26,609 nt of DNA from JAAYRG01 sp964643255 (GTDB taxonomy: Bacteria > Bacillota > Clostridia > Lachnospirales > Lachnospiraceae): contig CAZXSM010000022.1 of NCBI GenBank assembly GCA_964643255.1, positions 1 to 26,609 of the forward strand. The letters are read 5' to 3'. The notes beneath the pieces are model-generated. The model saw only the letters and a program-made list of their open reading frames with translations, made no database searches and had not been told where the DNA came from. This document shows, piece after piece, positions 1 to 8,500 of this stretch. A program made the translations under genes and the position numbers. How positions within the stretch are numbered: the stretch's first letter is position 1; every line of letters begins with the position of its first letter.

Positions 1-629
1 GATTTATAAGAGATGAAAAGTAATAAACTTCCTAGTAATATTATTAAAATAATTAGAAGTACACAATGGAGGAAGAAAGTCTGGGGTAATATTTTAATTA
101 TTGGATCTGTCTTTGGGCTAAATATCCAGTAGTCATTATCAAAAAATATTTTGTGAAAGACTAGGAAGGCTTTATCAAAGTCTATAGCAATGATTAAAGC
201 AATAATTATAGGAAATACAATTACGGTTACAGAGGATGCTAGAAGATAGTTATAGTCAAGCTTCCTATTCTTATAAACTACAATTAATACACAGGCAATA
301 AAACTTATAAAGGCAAGATAGAAAACTCCTGTAAAAATATCTTTAACCTCAATAAAATGCTGTAGTCCTTGAGGTGAAGATGGTAGGTCAGGAAATTCCA
401 AATCACCTTTATAAAAAGGTGAATTATAGTCTATTAAAACATCATAATTTCTTTTTATTAATTCTTTATCATATCCTGATTTCTCAGGAATATTTAAGTA
501 ATCTATATCAAAGTAATACATTGGTCTAAAGTTTAAAGTAAAGATAACACCTATAGATATAAAAAATAAAGTAAAGATAAGTCCAATAAATATGTCAGAT
601 ATTTTAAATTGCTTTGATTTTCTTTCCAT
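1..629 (-). CDS. DUF1461 / TIGR01906 family integral membrane protein (3' end cut off by window)
   Basis: This is an open frame of 209 codons on the minus strand with no stop before the window edge, so the C-terminus is missing, probably only slightly. It starts at an ATG directly preceded by GGAGG. The translation begins MERKSKQFKISDIFIGLIF and continues into a first membrane helix. A soluble external part (about residues 35-90) contains YNSPFYKGDLEF. Further hydrophobic helices follow, with the stretches FHKIFFDNDYWIF and PIIKILPQTFFLH between them. This layout and the 'FH..FF..W.F.P..D.II.ILP' pattern match the TIGR01906/DUF1461 membrane proteins of Firmicutes and Actinobacteria, whose function is unknown. 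It is divergent from purH and has its own promoter. Family assignment rests on recalled motifs. Confidence 0.85.
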   Translation of the reverse strand, partial: MERKSKQFKISDIFIGLIFTLFFISIGVIFTLNFRPMYYFDIDYLNIPEKSGYDKELIKRNYDVLIDYNSPFYKGDLEFPDLPSSPQGLQHFIEVKDIFTGVFYLAFISFIACVLIVVYKNRKLDYNYLLASSVTVIVFPIIIALIIAIDFDKAFLVFHKIFFDNDYWIFSPKTDPIIKILPQTFFLHCVLLIILIILLGSLLLFISYK

Positions 630-687
630 GGTTCCTCCAGTTTTAATTACATACATATTTTTTACTTGGGTAAAGTTTCATAAATAA

Positions 688-716
688 ATTATACAAAACC
701 AAAACATAATAAACAA
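688..716 (-). promoter_or_regulatory. Sigma-A-type promoter for the DUF1461 gene
   Basis: On the minus strand TTGTTT (716-711) and TATAAT (693-688) are separated by exactly 17 bases. This places a transcript start near 681 and a leader of about 50 bases before the ATG at 629. Confidence 0.7.
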
Positions 717-803
717 GTATAAAGAATTTAAGTTTCTTATAAGTAGAAACAATCATAGAAAATCCTTAAGTTTATTTTGTGTTTGTAAATAATAAAATAA
801 ATG

Positions 804-832
804 TTGAATTATATTCTAAATTATAGTAAAGT
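804..832 (+). promoter_or_regulatory. Candidate promoter of the ZTP riboswitch-purH transcript
   Basis: TTGAAT (804-809) and TAAAGT (827-832) are 17 bases apart. The predicted start, about 839, coincides with the first base of riboswitch stem P1, which supports this choice although the -10 box is not ideal. Confidence 0.5.
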
Positions 833-838
833 TAAATT

Positions 839-938
839 GTACAACTGGCGGAAATAGTAGGAATTAACCTATAGGGAGTACAGAAGATATAAAGATGACA
901 ACATATATTATGTTGATATTTAGCCGACCGCCTGGGCA
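839..938 (+). promoter_or_regulatory. ZTP (pfl motif) riboswitch
   Basis: The hallmarks of the ZTP/ZMP-sensing pfl RNA are all present. P1 is formed by GUAC (839-842) and GUAC (878-881). The first strand continues into the conserved ACUGGCGG segment (845-851 core). An inner stem UAGG (858-861)/CCUA (868-871) follows, then AGGGAG before the P1 closing strand. A variable linker hairpin CAACATA/TATGTTG (899-915) separates this from the highly conserved CCGCCUGGGCA element (928-938), which forms the pseudoknot and ligand pocket. In this family, binding of ZMP/ZTP (AICAR nucleotides that accumulate under folate shortage) prevents terminator formation and turns the gene on. The regulated gene is purH, whose substrate is ZMP. 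Confidence 0.92.
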
Positions 939-981
939 ACATGGAACCTTATTTAGAATAAAGGCATGTTACCCTTTTTTT
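934..981 (+). terminator. Riboswitch-controlled intrinsic terminator before purH
   Basis: GGGCAACATG (934-943) pairs with CATGTTACCC (965-974) with one C-A mismatch, followed by seven T (975-981). The 5' arm uses GGGC of the CCGCCUGGGC element, so folding of the ligand pocket and of the terminator exclude each other. This is the expected switching mechanism. Confidence 0.85.
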
Positions 982-1025
982 GTGCCTAAAAGAGTTTAAA
1001 CCTTAAAGTGAACAAGGAGGAAATC

Positions 1026-2579
1026 ATGAGAGCATTAATTAGCGTATCAGATAAGACAGGTATAGTTTCATTTGCAGAGGAACTAGTTAATTTAGGAGTA
1101 GAAGTTATATCAACAGGCGGTACTTATAATAAATTGAAGGAAGCAGGTATTGAAGCCACAGAGGTATCAGAGATTACACAGTTTCCAGAATGTCTTGATG
1201 GTAGAGTAAAAACCTTACATCCAGCTATACATGCTGGTTTACTGGCAAAAAGAGATAATACTGACCACATGAAGCAGTTAGAAGATTTAAATATTGAAAC
1301 AATTGATTTTGTTGTTGCAAATTTATATCCATTTAAAGAAACTATTTTAAAAGACAAGGTTACATGGGAAGAAGTTGTTGAAAACATAGATATAGGTGGA
1401 CCAACTATGCTTAGGGCAGCTGCAAAAAATTACCAGGATGTTGCCGTAATAACTGAACCTGTTGACTATGACAGGGTAATAGAAGAATTAAAAAATAATG
1501 GTAGGGTTAGTCTAGAAACTAAGTTTGAATTGATGCAAAAAGTGTTTATGCATACAGCAAATTATGATACCCTGATTGCATCCTATATTAGAAAAGAACG
1601 AGAAGATTATAGTTTGCCAGATATATTAACTATGACATTTGAAAAAGTAGATGATATGAGATATGGTGAAAATCCTCATCAAAAAGGAGCCTTTTATAGA
1701 GAAATTGGGAAGCTTAAGGGCTCATTAACTAAGGCAGAACAACTAAATGGTAAGAAATTATCTTTTAATAATATTAATGACACAAATGGTGCCTTAGAAC
1801 TACTAAAAGAATTTACAGAGCCTACAGTAGTTGCTAGTAAACATGGCAATCCTTGTGGCGTTGGAAGTGGAAAGGATATTGTAGAAGCATGGGATAAGGC
1901 ATTTAAGGCAGATCCTGTTTCAATATATGGTGGTATAGTTGCTATAAATGACAAGTTAACAATAGAGTTAGCAGAAAAAATGAAAGATGTATTTTTAGAA
2001 GTACTTGTAATTCCTTCTTACGACCAAGAAGGGCTAGAGCTTTTAAAAACTAAAAAGAATTTACGAATTCTCTTATTAGAAGATATAAGTGTACCACAAG
2101 ATGAAAATCAATTTGATCTTAAGAAAGTTAATGGAGGTCTAATTCTTCAAACTATTGATTCAAAATTATTAAACAAAGATGAATTGAAAGTTGTTACAGA
2201 GAGGCAACCAACGGAAAAAGAAAAAGAGGATTTGTTATTTGCTTGGAAGGTAGTAAAATATGTAAAATCTAATGGTATTGCTTTGGCTAAAGACAAGCAA
2301 ACTATCGGAATTGGGCCAGGACAAGTTAATAGAGTTTGGGCAGTAAAACAAAGTATTGAACATGGAAGAGAATTGATTGCAGATGATGCAGTTGAAGGAG
2401 CAGTAATGGCGTCAGATGCCTTTTTTCCATTCGATGATAGTGTAGAAGCAGCTCATGCAGCTGGTATTACTGCAATTATTCAGCCAGGTGGGTCGATAAG
2501 AGACGAAGATTCAATAAAAAAATGTAATGACTATGGAATAACTATGGTCTTTACTGGTATGAGGCATTTTAAGCACTAA
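1026..2579 (+). CDS. purH: Bifunctional AICAR transformylase / IMP cyclohydrolase
   Basis: PurH catalyses the last two steps of IMP synthesis: formylation of AICAR (ZMP) with 10-formyl-THF, then ring closure to IMP. The protein has 517 residues, a normal length. The N-terminal MGS-like cyclohydrolase domain begins MRALISVSDKTGI and contains ISTGGT and GRVKTLHPAIHAG. The C-terminal transformylase domain carries MRYGENPHQ and the catalytic Lys-His segment SKHGNPCGVG, and ends with the family-typical GGSIRDEDSI and GMRHFKH. An in-frame GTG at 1008 would add six residues, but AGGAGG at 1015-1020 places the start at ATG 1026. The gene is controlled by the ZTP riboswitch upstream. No other de novo purine gene is adjacent; the next is purF about 14 kb downstream. 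Confidence 0.98.
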   Translation: MRALISVSDKTGIVSFAEELVNLGVEVISTGGTYNKLKEAGIEATEVSEITQFPECLDGRVKTLHPAIHAGLLAKRDNTDHMKQLEDLNIETIDFVVANLYPFKETILKDKVTWEEVVENIDIGGPTMLRAAAKNYQDVAVITEPVDYDRVIEELKNNGRVSLETKFELMQKVFMHTANYDTLIASYIRKEREDYSLPDILTMTFEKVDDMRYGENPHQKGAFYREIGKLKGSLTKAEQLNGKKLSFNNINDTNGALELLKEFTEPTVVASKHGNPCGVGSGKDIVEAWDKAFKADPVSIYGGIVAINDKLTIELAEKMKDVFLEVLVIPSYDQEGLELLKTKKNLRILLLEDISVPQDENQFDLKKVNGGLILQTIDSKLLNKDELKVVTERQPTEKEKEDLLFAWKVVKYVKSNGIALAKDKQTIGIGPGQVNRVWAVKQSIEHGRELIADDAVEGAVMASDAFFPFDDSVEAAHAAGITAIIQPGGSIRDEDSIKKCNDYGITMVFTGMRHFKH

Positions 2580-2638
2580 TAGGATGTTTTTGATATCTTA
2601 TGTAATTGCTGGTAAACTAGGTTAATTGGTAGTAGAAC

Positions 2639-2667
2639 TTGAAAAATTGCATATAATAAGTTATAAT
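2639..2667 (+). promoter_or_regulatory. Strong promoter of 6S RNA
   Basis: TTGAAA (2639-2644) and a perfect TATAAT (2662-2667) are separated by 17 bases, giving a start near 2674. It lies in the purH-nadE spacer, immediately upstream of the 6S RNA structure. Confidence 0.75.
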
Positions 2668-2673
2668 ATCAGT

Positions 2674-2830
2674 ACAAAAGAAATACATTCCTGGGATGTG
2701 CGACACTCCTGTAATTTTGAACCTACAACATTAATAAGGGACTCCAAATCTATAGGTGGATGTCAAGCCGTCTTTGAACGGAAGGCAGAAGTTTATATGA
2801 GGTATCCCACCTAGCTAAGCTAGGAATCAA
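2674..2830 (+). ncRNA. ssrS: 6S RNA (SsrS), regulator of RNA polymerase
   Basis: The spacer between purH and nadE encodes a long hairpin-like RNA typical of Firmicute 6S RNA. Recognisable parts are CCTGGGATGTGCG at the 5' side, TTTTGAACC followed by AAGGGACTC, and the 3' side AAGGCAGAAGTTTATATGAG followed by GTATCCCACC. Pairings visible by eye are TGGGAT (2692-2697) with ATCCCA (2804-2809), or alternatively TAGGTGG (2753-2759) with CCACCTA (2807-2813), and ATTCC (2687-2691) with GGAAT (2823-2827). 6S RNA mimics an open promoter and sequesters housekeeping holoenzyme in stationary phase. The 5' end is set by the promoter prediction and the 3' end is approximate, before the terminator hairpin. 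A 62-codon frame across this region is not a gene. Confidence 0.85.
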
Positions 2831-2859
2831 AATGCAGGAACCGGCATTTTGGGGTTTTT
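2828..2859 (+). terminator. Terminator after 6S RNA
   Basis: CAAAATGC (2828-2835) pairs with GCATTTTG (2844-2851), followed by GGG and TTTTT (2855-2859). The G run before the T tract makes it less than ideal, so partial readthrough is plausible. Confidence 0.6.
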
Positions 2860-2870
2860 CACAAAAGATA

Positions 2871-2896
2871 AGAGGCAGCGCAAGCTGCCTTTCTTT
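2871..2896 (+). terminator. Second hairpin with GCAA tetraloop before nadE
   Basis: AGGCAGC (2873-2879), loop GCAA (2880-2883) and GCTGCCT (2884-2890) form a perfect 7-bp stem with a stable GNRA loop, followed by TTCTTT. It reads as a second terminator or attenuator between 6S RNA and nadE. No promoter is visible between it and the nadE start. Confidence 0.6.
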
Positions 2897-2924
2897 GTAT
2901 ATATTAAGAAAAAGGAGAGGGCAT

Positions 2925-4868
2925 ATGAGATATGGATTTGTTAAAGTAGCAGCAGCAACACCAAAAGTAGAAGTGGCAAACCCAAAACATAATCGGAAGC
3001 AAATTACTAAGTTAATTGATATGGCTAAGGAACAAAATGTTGAAGTGTTGGTATTTCCAGAACTTTGTATTACAGGTTATACCTGTGGTGACTTGTTTTT
3101 GCAAGAGGCATTAATTAGTAGTAGCAAAGAAGAGTTGATGAAGATCGTAGATTATACAAAAAACTCAGATATGGTTATCGCTGTAGGTATGCCATTTACT
3201 AATAAGAATAAACTTTATAATGTTGCTGTAATTATTCAAAATGGCAAGATTCTTGCGATTATTCCTAAAAAACATATTCCAAGCCATGGGGATTTAAATG
3301 AAAGCAGATATTTTACCCCTGGTAAGTCCACACCTGAAATTATAGACCTAGATGGCTTTAGATTTCCTTTTGGAACCAATGTAGCCTTAAGGTGTAATAA
3401 ACCCTCTAAACTATCAATTTGCGTGGAAATAGGGGAAGACCTATGGGCTCCTATCCCTCCAAGTTCTACCCACGCACTGTATGGTGCCACTTTAGTATTA
3501 AATCCCAGTGCAAGTCCAAGAACTATAGGCAAGGTAGACTATAGGAGTGGTCTTGTTAATATGCAATCTTCTAAGTTGATTTGTGGTTATGTGCAAGCTG
3601 ACGCAGGAAATGGAGAGTCTACCACAGACTTAGTTTTTTCTGGCCATAATATTATCGCTGAAAATGGATCTATTCTAGAAGAACAGGATTCTACAACTGA
3701 TGATTTATTGGTTTCAGAAATTGATATTGAAAAACTACATAGCGAAAGAAGTAAGAATTCTATATTTAGTAATAGTTATAATGAATATGATAAAGATTAT
3801 GTAGTAGTTGATTTTTCATATAAAGAAAACAACGATAAGATTAAATTAACTAGAAAAATAAATCAATCTCCTTTTATCCCAAAAGACCCTAATGAAAGGG
3901 ATAATAGTTTTGAAGAAATCCTTACTATACAAGCTAATGGTCTAAAAAAACGTTTGGAACATATAAAGGCTGACAAGGTAGTTATAGGCTTGTCTGGTGG
4001 ACTTGACTCAACTTTAGCCCTACTTGTTATAAAGAAAGCTTTTGATTTACTAGGAATAGATAGAAAGGGCATAATTTGTGTTACTATGCCATGCTTTGGT
4101 ACAACAGGAAGAACTTATGATAATGCAATTAAGTTAGCGAAATATATAGGTGGATCACTTAGGGAAATTAATATAGAAGATTCAGTAATTCAACATTTTA
4201 AAGATATAGGCCATGATATAAACAATCATGACATAACTTATGAAAATGCTCAGGCAAGAGAAAGAACCCAGGTATTAATGGATATTAGTAACCAAACTGG
4301 AGGAATAGTAGTAGGAACAGGAGACTTGTCAGAGTTAGTTTTAGGGTGGGCAACTTATAATGGAGACCATATGTCAATGTATGCAGTTAATTCATCTGTC
4401 CCCAAAACATTAGTAAGACATTTAGTAAAATACGAAGGTGATAAAACAGAAAACAAAGACCTTCAAGGTGTTTTGTACGATATAGTAGACACCCCAGTAA
4501 GTCCTGAATTACTGCCACCTGTAGATGGAGAGATAGCTCAAAGGACAGAAGACTTAGTAGGCCCTTATGAACTCCATGATTTTTTCTTATATTATGTATT
4601 AAGATATGGTTTTATGCCTTCAAAAATATATTACTTAGCTACTATAGCATTTAATAATAAATATAATAAAGAAACAATATATAAATGGTTAACAAACTTC
4701 TACCGTAGGTTCTTTTCCCAACAATTTAAAAGATCTTGTCTTCCTGATGGACCAAAGGTGGGAAGAATCTCAGTATCACCAAGGTCAGACCTAAAAATGC
4801 CAAGTGATGCTAGCGTAAGAATCTGGTTAGATGATTTAGAAGATTGTAATCCAAGTATAAAATGTTAA
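2925..4868 (+). CDS. nadE: Glutamine-dependent NAD+ synthetase
   Basis: NadE performs the last step of NAD+ synthesis, amidating deamido-NAD+ with ATP and ammonia taken from glutamine. The protein has 647 residues, the length of the two-domain class. The N-terminal nitrilase-fold glutaminase shows the expected triad: Glu46 in FPELCITGY, a Lys in IIPKKHIP (about 115) and Cys166 in CVEIGEDLW. The C-terminal synthetase domain carries the PP-loop SGGLDST (357-363), VGTGDLSELVLGW and the late PKVGRISVSPRSDLKMPSD segment. The frame is open from 2832, but AAGGAGAG before ATG 2925 and the family N-terminus MRYGFVKVAAATP fix the start. It lies downstream of 6S RNA without an evident promoter of its own, so it may be transcribed by readthrough. 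Confidence 0.97.
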   Translation: MRYGFVKVAAATPKVEVANPKHNRKQITKLIDMAKEQNVEVLVFPELCITGYTCGDLFLQEALISSSKEELMKIVDYTKNSDMVIAVGMPFTNKNKLYNVAVIIQNGKILAIIPKKHIPSHGDLNESRYFTPGKSTPEIIDLDGFRFPFGTNVALRCNKPSKLSICVEIGEDLWAPIPPSSTHALYGATLVLNPSASPRTIGKVDYRSGLVNMQSSKLICGYVQADAGNGESTTDLVFSGHNIIAENGSILEEQDSTTDDLLVSEIDIEKLHSERSKNSIFSNSYNEYDKDYVVVDFSYKENNDKIKLTRKINQSPFIPKDPNERDNSFEEILTIQANGLKKRLEHIKADKVVIGLSGGLDSTLALLVIKKAFDLLGIDRKGIICVTMPCFGTTGRTYDNAIKLAKYIGGSLREINIEDSVIQHFKDIGHDINNHDITYENAQARERTQVLMDISNQTGGIVVGTGDLSELVLGWATYNGDHMSMYAVNSSVPKTLVRHLVKYEGDKTENKDLQGVLYDIVDTPVSPELLPPVDGEIAQRTEDLVGPYELHDFFLYYVLRYGFMPSKIYYLATIAFNNKYNKETIYKWLTNFYRRFFSQQFKRSCLPDGPKVGRISVSPRSDLKMPSDASVRIWLDDLEDCNPSIKC

Positions 4869-4883
4869 GACAGCTGAAAATAA

Positions 4884-4928
4884 TAGAACGTATAAATTGC
4901 ACAAATAATTGACAATTTATACGTTCTA
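4884..4928. terminator. Bidirectional terminator between convergent genes
   Basis: TAGAACGTATAAATTG (4884-4899) and CAATTTATACGTTCTA (4913-4928) form a perfect 16-bp stem with a 13-base loop. It lies between the ends of nadE (+) and the following minus-strand gene, so it can serve both. Confidence 0.8.
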
Positions 4929-4945
4929 ATATCTTGTTTATGTAA

Positions 4946-5398
4946 TTAATCCACAGTCTTTGGTTTGGCTTTTTCTATAGCAACCTTAATTGTATCTAAT
5001 AATATGGTTTGTGTGTACTGACCATCATTAGAGAGTTCTACATTATCAACAGCTACACCACTATATAATTGGTCTGTAATATGTTCTAATGAAGGTTCTA
5101 TTAAAGGGTGCATTGTTGCGGTAGCTTCATCAATGTTAACTAATTTTACAGAATTAATACTGTCTTGATTAACAACAACTTCTAAATTAAGTGCTGTGTC
5201 TCGAAGAATTAATGCAGCTGAATAAACGCCGGGAGTATATAATTGTTCTTCGCTACTAAGGTCAGCATCTCTATCGTTTTTTGAAAACATATTTACTAGT
5301 AAGATAATCAGTAGTATCCCAAGTGAAACAAATATGAGAGTATAGATTAATTCTTTTAGTTGTAATACTACTATCTTAGGTTTTGACAATCTTTTCAC
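4946..5398 (-). CDS. Membrane-anchored protein of unknown function, FMN-binding-like
   Basis: The gene encodes a short basic N-terminus, then the segment LKELIYTLIFVSLGILLII, continued as one hydrophobic helix, and an extracytoplasmic domain of about 100 residues. That domain begins YTPGVYSAALIL and contains VVVNQDSINSVKLVNIDE. The TPGVY...V.V....I..V pattern resembles the start of FMN-binding-type extracytoplasmic domains, but no Ser/Thr-containing flavinylation motif is recognised, so the resemblance may be structural only. Similar single-helix proteins occur next to addB in related Clostridia as far as I recall. I chose GTG 5398 (MKRLSKPKIVVLQLKELIY) because AGAAAGG lies just upstream and the product starts close to the helix. 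An ATG at 5443 would add 15 residues but has no visible ribosome-binding site. It is divergent from addB. Confidence 0.75.
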   Translation of the reverse strand: MKRLSKPKIVVLQLKELIYTLIFVSLGILLIILLVNMFSKNDRDADLSSEEQLYTPGVYSAALILRDTALNLEVVVNQDSINSVKLVNIDEATATMHPLIEPSLEHITDQLYSGVAVDNVELSNDGQYTQTILLDTIKVAIEKAKPKTVD

Positions 5399-5509
5399 CT
5401 TGCCTTTCTTGACAATCTTTATTATGCAATCTGATAATAACATTAGACATTTGCATAAAAATACTTTATATATATTATTAATAGAAAAAGCTAAATATGA
5501 TATTTTTGA

Positions 5510-5538
5510 TTAAAATCTTACTGTTTCATTGATATAAT
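5510..5538 (+). promoter_or_regulatory. Candidate promoter for addBA
   Basis: A perfect TATAAT (5533-5538) lies 17 bases after a poor -35, TTAAAA (5510-5515). The start would be near 5545, leaving only a very short leader before AGGAGG and the addB ATG. Confidence 0.4.
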
Positions 5539-5557
5539 TTTATTATAGGAGGAATAT

Positions 5558-8500
5558 ATGTCTTTACAATTGATTTTAGGAAGTAGTGGCTCTGGAAAGT
5601 CCCAAGATTTATATAATGAAATAATCGATAAATCAATAAAACATAAAGATGTAAACTATTTGGTAATTGTCCCAGAACAATTTACCCTACAAACTCAAAA
5701 AGAAATTGTAGAAAAACATCCAAATCACGGAACTATGAACATTGATATTTTAAGTTTTTTGCGTCTTAGTCACAGAGTGTTTGATGAAGTAGGGGGAAAT
5801 GACAGACCTGTTTTAGAAGATACTGGTAAAAGTATGATTTTACGGAAAGTACTAACACTAAAAAAAGAAGAATTACTTTATTTTGGTAGGGAAGCCAATA
5901 AGATTGGATTTGTTAATGAATTAAAGTCACTTATCTCTGAAATGTATCAATATAACATAAGAGGAGAAGATTTAGAAAACATTAATAATAAAATTAATAA
6001 CAGACCTATGCTTAATAATAAACTCCAAGATATAACTGTTATTTATCAAGCTTTTAAAGAGTATTTAGAAGAAAGGTATATTACTCAAGAAGAGATTCTA
6101 GATGTTTTATGTGATGTAATAGAAGATTCGAATTTAATAAAAAACAGTGTGATTTCCTTTGATGGGTTTACAGGATTTACACCTGCCCAGTATAAATTAT
6201 TGGCAAAATTAATGAAAATGGCAAAAAAAGTTGTAATTAGTCTTACTATAGATGATAGAGAAAACTTAAGTTTGCTAGGAGAAGAATTTGAATTATTTCA
6301 TTTAAGTAAAAAAACAATTCATTATTTATATAAGATTGCAGGAGAAAATAATGTAGAAATAGAAGACCCTATCTATCCACCTAAGGTTTGTAATAATAAA
6401 GTGCATAGGTTTAAAGACCGACCTGCTTTAGCTTCATTAGAAAAGAATTTGTTTCGCTATCCATATAGTACATATGAAAAAGACCAAGATGAAATCCAGA
6501 TTCATGTTGCAGAAGATTCCAAGCAGGAAGTTTCTTTTGTAGTGCGTGAAACAATGAGATTGGTTAGAGAGGAAAACTATAGATATCAAGATTTAGCGGT
6601 AATTACTGGCGATATAGGCCAATATGCAAGTATTCTTGAAAGGGAGTTTGAAAAAGCAAAAATACCAGTATTTATTGATAATAAGCGAGAATTATTAAAC
6701 AATCCATATGTTGAAATGATTAGGTCAATTCTTGATGTTATTAAGAATAACTTTGACTATGAAAGTATATTTAGGTATTTAAGGTGTGGATTGATAGATT
6801 ACTCTGATGAGGATTTAGATATACTAGAGAATTATATTATTGCTTTTGGTATAAGGGGTAAGTCCACCTGGAATAAGGAATGGGAAAAAACCTATAAAAA
6901 TCAAGGTGAAGGTCAGTTAAAAACAATCAATAAAATTAGGCAAGAAATAGTAGACTACTTTCTTCCTTTATCTGATGTTCTATTAGACAGAGAAAAAACC
7001 GTAAAAGATTATACAGTACATTTATATAATCATATACTTATCCATAATGTAGAAGATAAACTAGATAAATTCAGGGAAAAATTTGAAGACCTTGGAATGT
7101 TATCTGTGGCTAAAGAATATGAGCAAATATATGATATAGTAATTGACCTTTTTGAAAAACTAGTGGAACTACTAGGGGAAGAAAAGGTTTCTATTGACGA
7201 ATACCTTGAAATACTTGAGGCAGGATTTAGTGAAGCAAAGGTAGGAGTAATACCTCCTGGTCTTGACCAAGTCTTAGTTGGAGATATTGAAAGAACTAGG
7301 TTAAATAATGTCAAGGCTGTGTTTTTTGTGGGAGTAAATGATGGGATTATACCTAAAAAATTAGGAGACGGTGGAATATTATCAGATATTGATAGAGAAA
7401 TTTTAGCACAAGAAGATATAGAAATGGCTCCTACTAAGAGACAAGAAGCTTATATGGAGAGATTCTACTTATACTTAATAATGACAAAGCCAAAAGACAG
7501 GCTATATTTATCTTATAGCAAACTAGACCAAGAAGGTAGTATAATAAGACCATCTTATCTTATAGGAGTTATACAAAAATTATTTCCTAATTTACAAATA
7601 ATTGATGAAGAAAAAAAGGTAGAAAATGCTGAATACGTTATAGGTTCTGATAAGGGTATAGAGTATCTGATTAATGGCCTTAGGATTTATCCAGATAGCA
7701 AGAAATCAAACTATTGGAATGAACTCTTTAGTATTTATTGGGATGATGAAGAGGGACAAAACATATTAAATAACCTAATTAAAGGAAACTTTTATTCAAA
7801 TGAAGAAACAAGTTTAAAGAAAGATATTGCAAGAGACTTATACGGTAGTGACTTGCAAGGAAGTGTAACAAGATTTGAGCAATTTTCATCTTGCCCCTTT
7901 GCCCACTATGCGAAATATGGACTGAACTTACAAGAAAGGGTAGAGTATAGCTTGGAAGCATTAGATATTGGTAACTTGTTTCATGATGCTTTAGAGATAT
8001 TTTCTAAAAAAGTCTACGACAATGGAAATGACTGGGAAAACTTATCTGAAGATAATCAGACTACTTGGGTAGATGAAAGTGTTACTGAGGCTTCAGAGAA
8101 TCCTAACAACACAATATTTTCTAGTAGTAAACGCCACGAGTACATAGTTAGTAGAGCAAAAAGGATAACCAACAGAACTGTTTGGGCCCTTAAGCAACAG
8201 ATTAGCCAAAGTGACTTTATACCATCTGGCTTTGAAGTTTCTTTTAGCCCTGATGATGGCTTGGAAAGCCTTGATATACCACTGTCAGACAATAGTAGAA
8301 TAAGGTTATATGGTAGAATTGATAGAATTGACATATATGAAGAAAATAATAAGATTATGGTTAGAGTAATTGATTATAAGTCTGGAAGTACAAGTTTTGA
8401 CTTGTTATCTATCTATCATGGATTACAGCTTCAGCTTGCTATATATTTGAATGCAGCAATTGAGTTAGTAAAGGACTTAAATCCTGGCAAAGATATAATT

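Noticed and set aside
732..750. Inverted repeat GTTTCT-N7-AGAAAC between DUF1461 and purH
   Set aside because: Short, AT-rich and not tied to a promoter element or known operator; may be chance.
1008..1025. GTG start six codons upstream of purH
   Set aside because: AGGAGG lies between it and ATG 1026, and the family N-terminus begins at MRALISVSDK.
2626..2814. 62-codon open frame between purH and nadE
   Set aside because: It lies over the 6S RNA promoter and structure, lacks a ribosome-binding site, and its translation has no protein-like features.
2832..2924. 31-codon N-terminal extension of nadE
   Set aside because: It runs through two terminator-like hairpins; the ribosome-binding site and family start are at ATG 2925.
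5506..5519. FNR-like box TTGAT-N4-ATCTT upstream of addB
   Set aside because: Only 8 of 10 positions match, and such matches are common by chance in AT-rich DNA.
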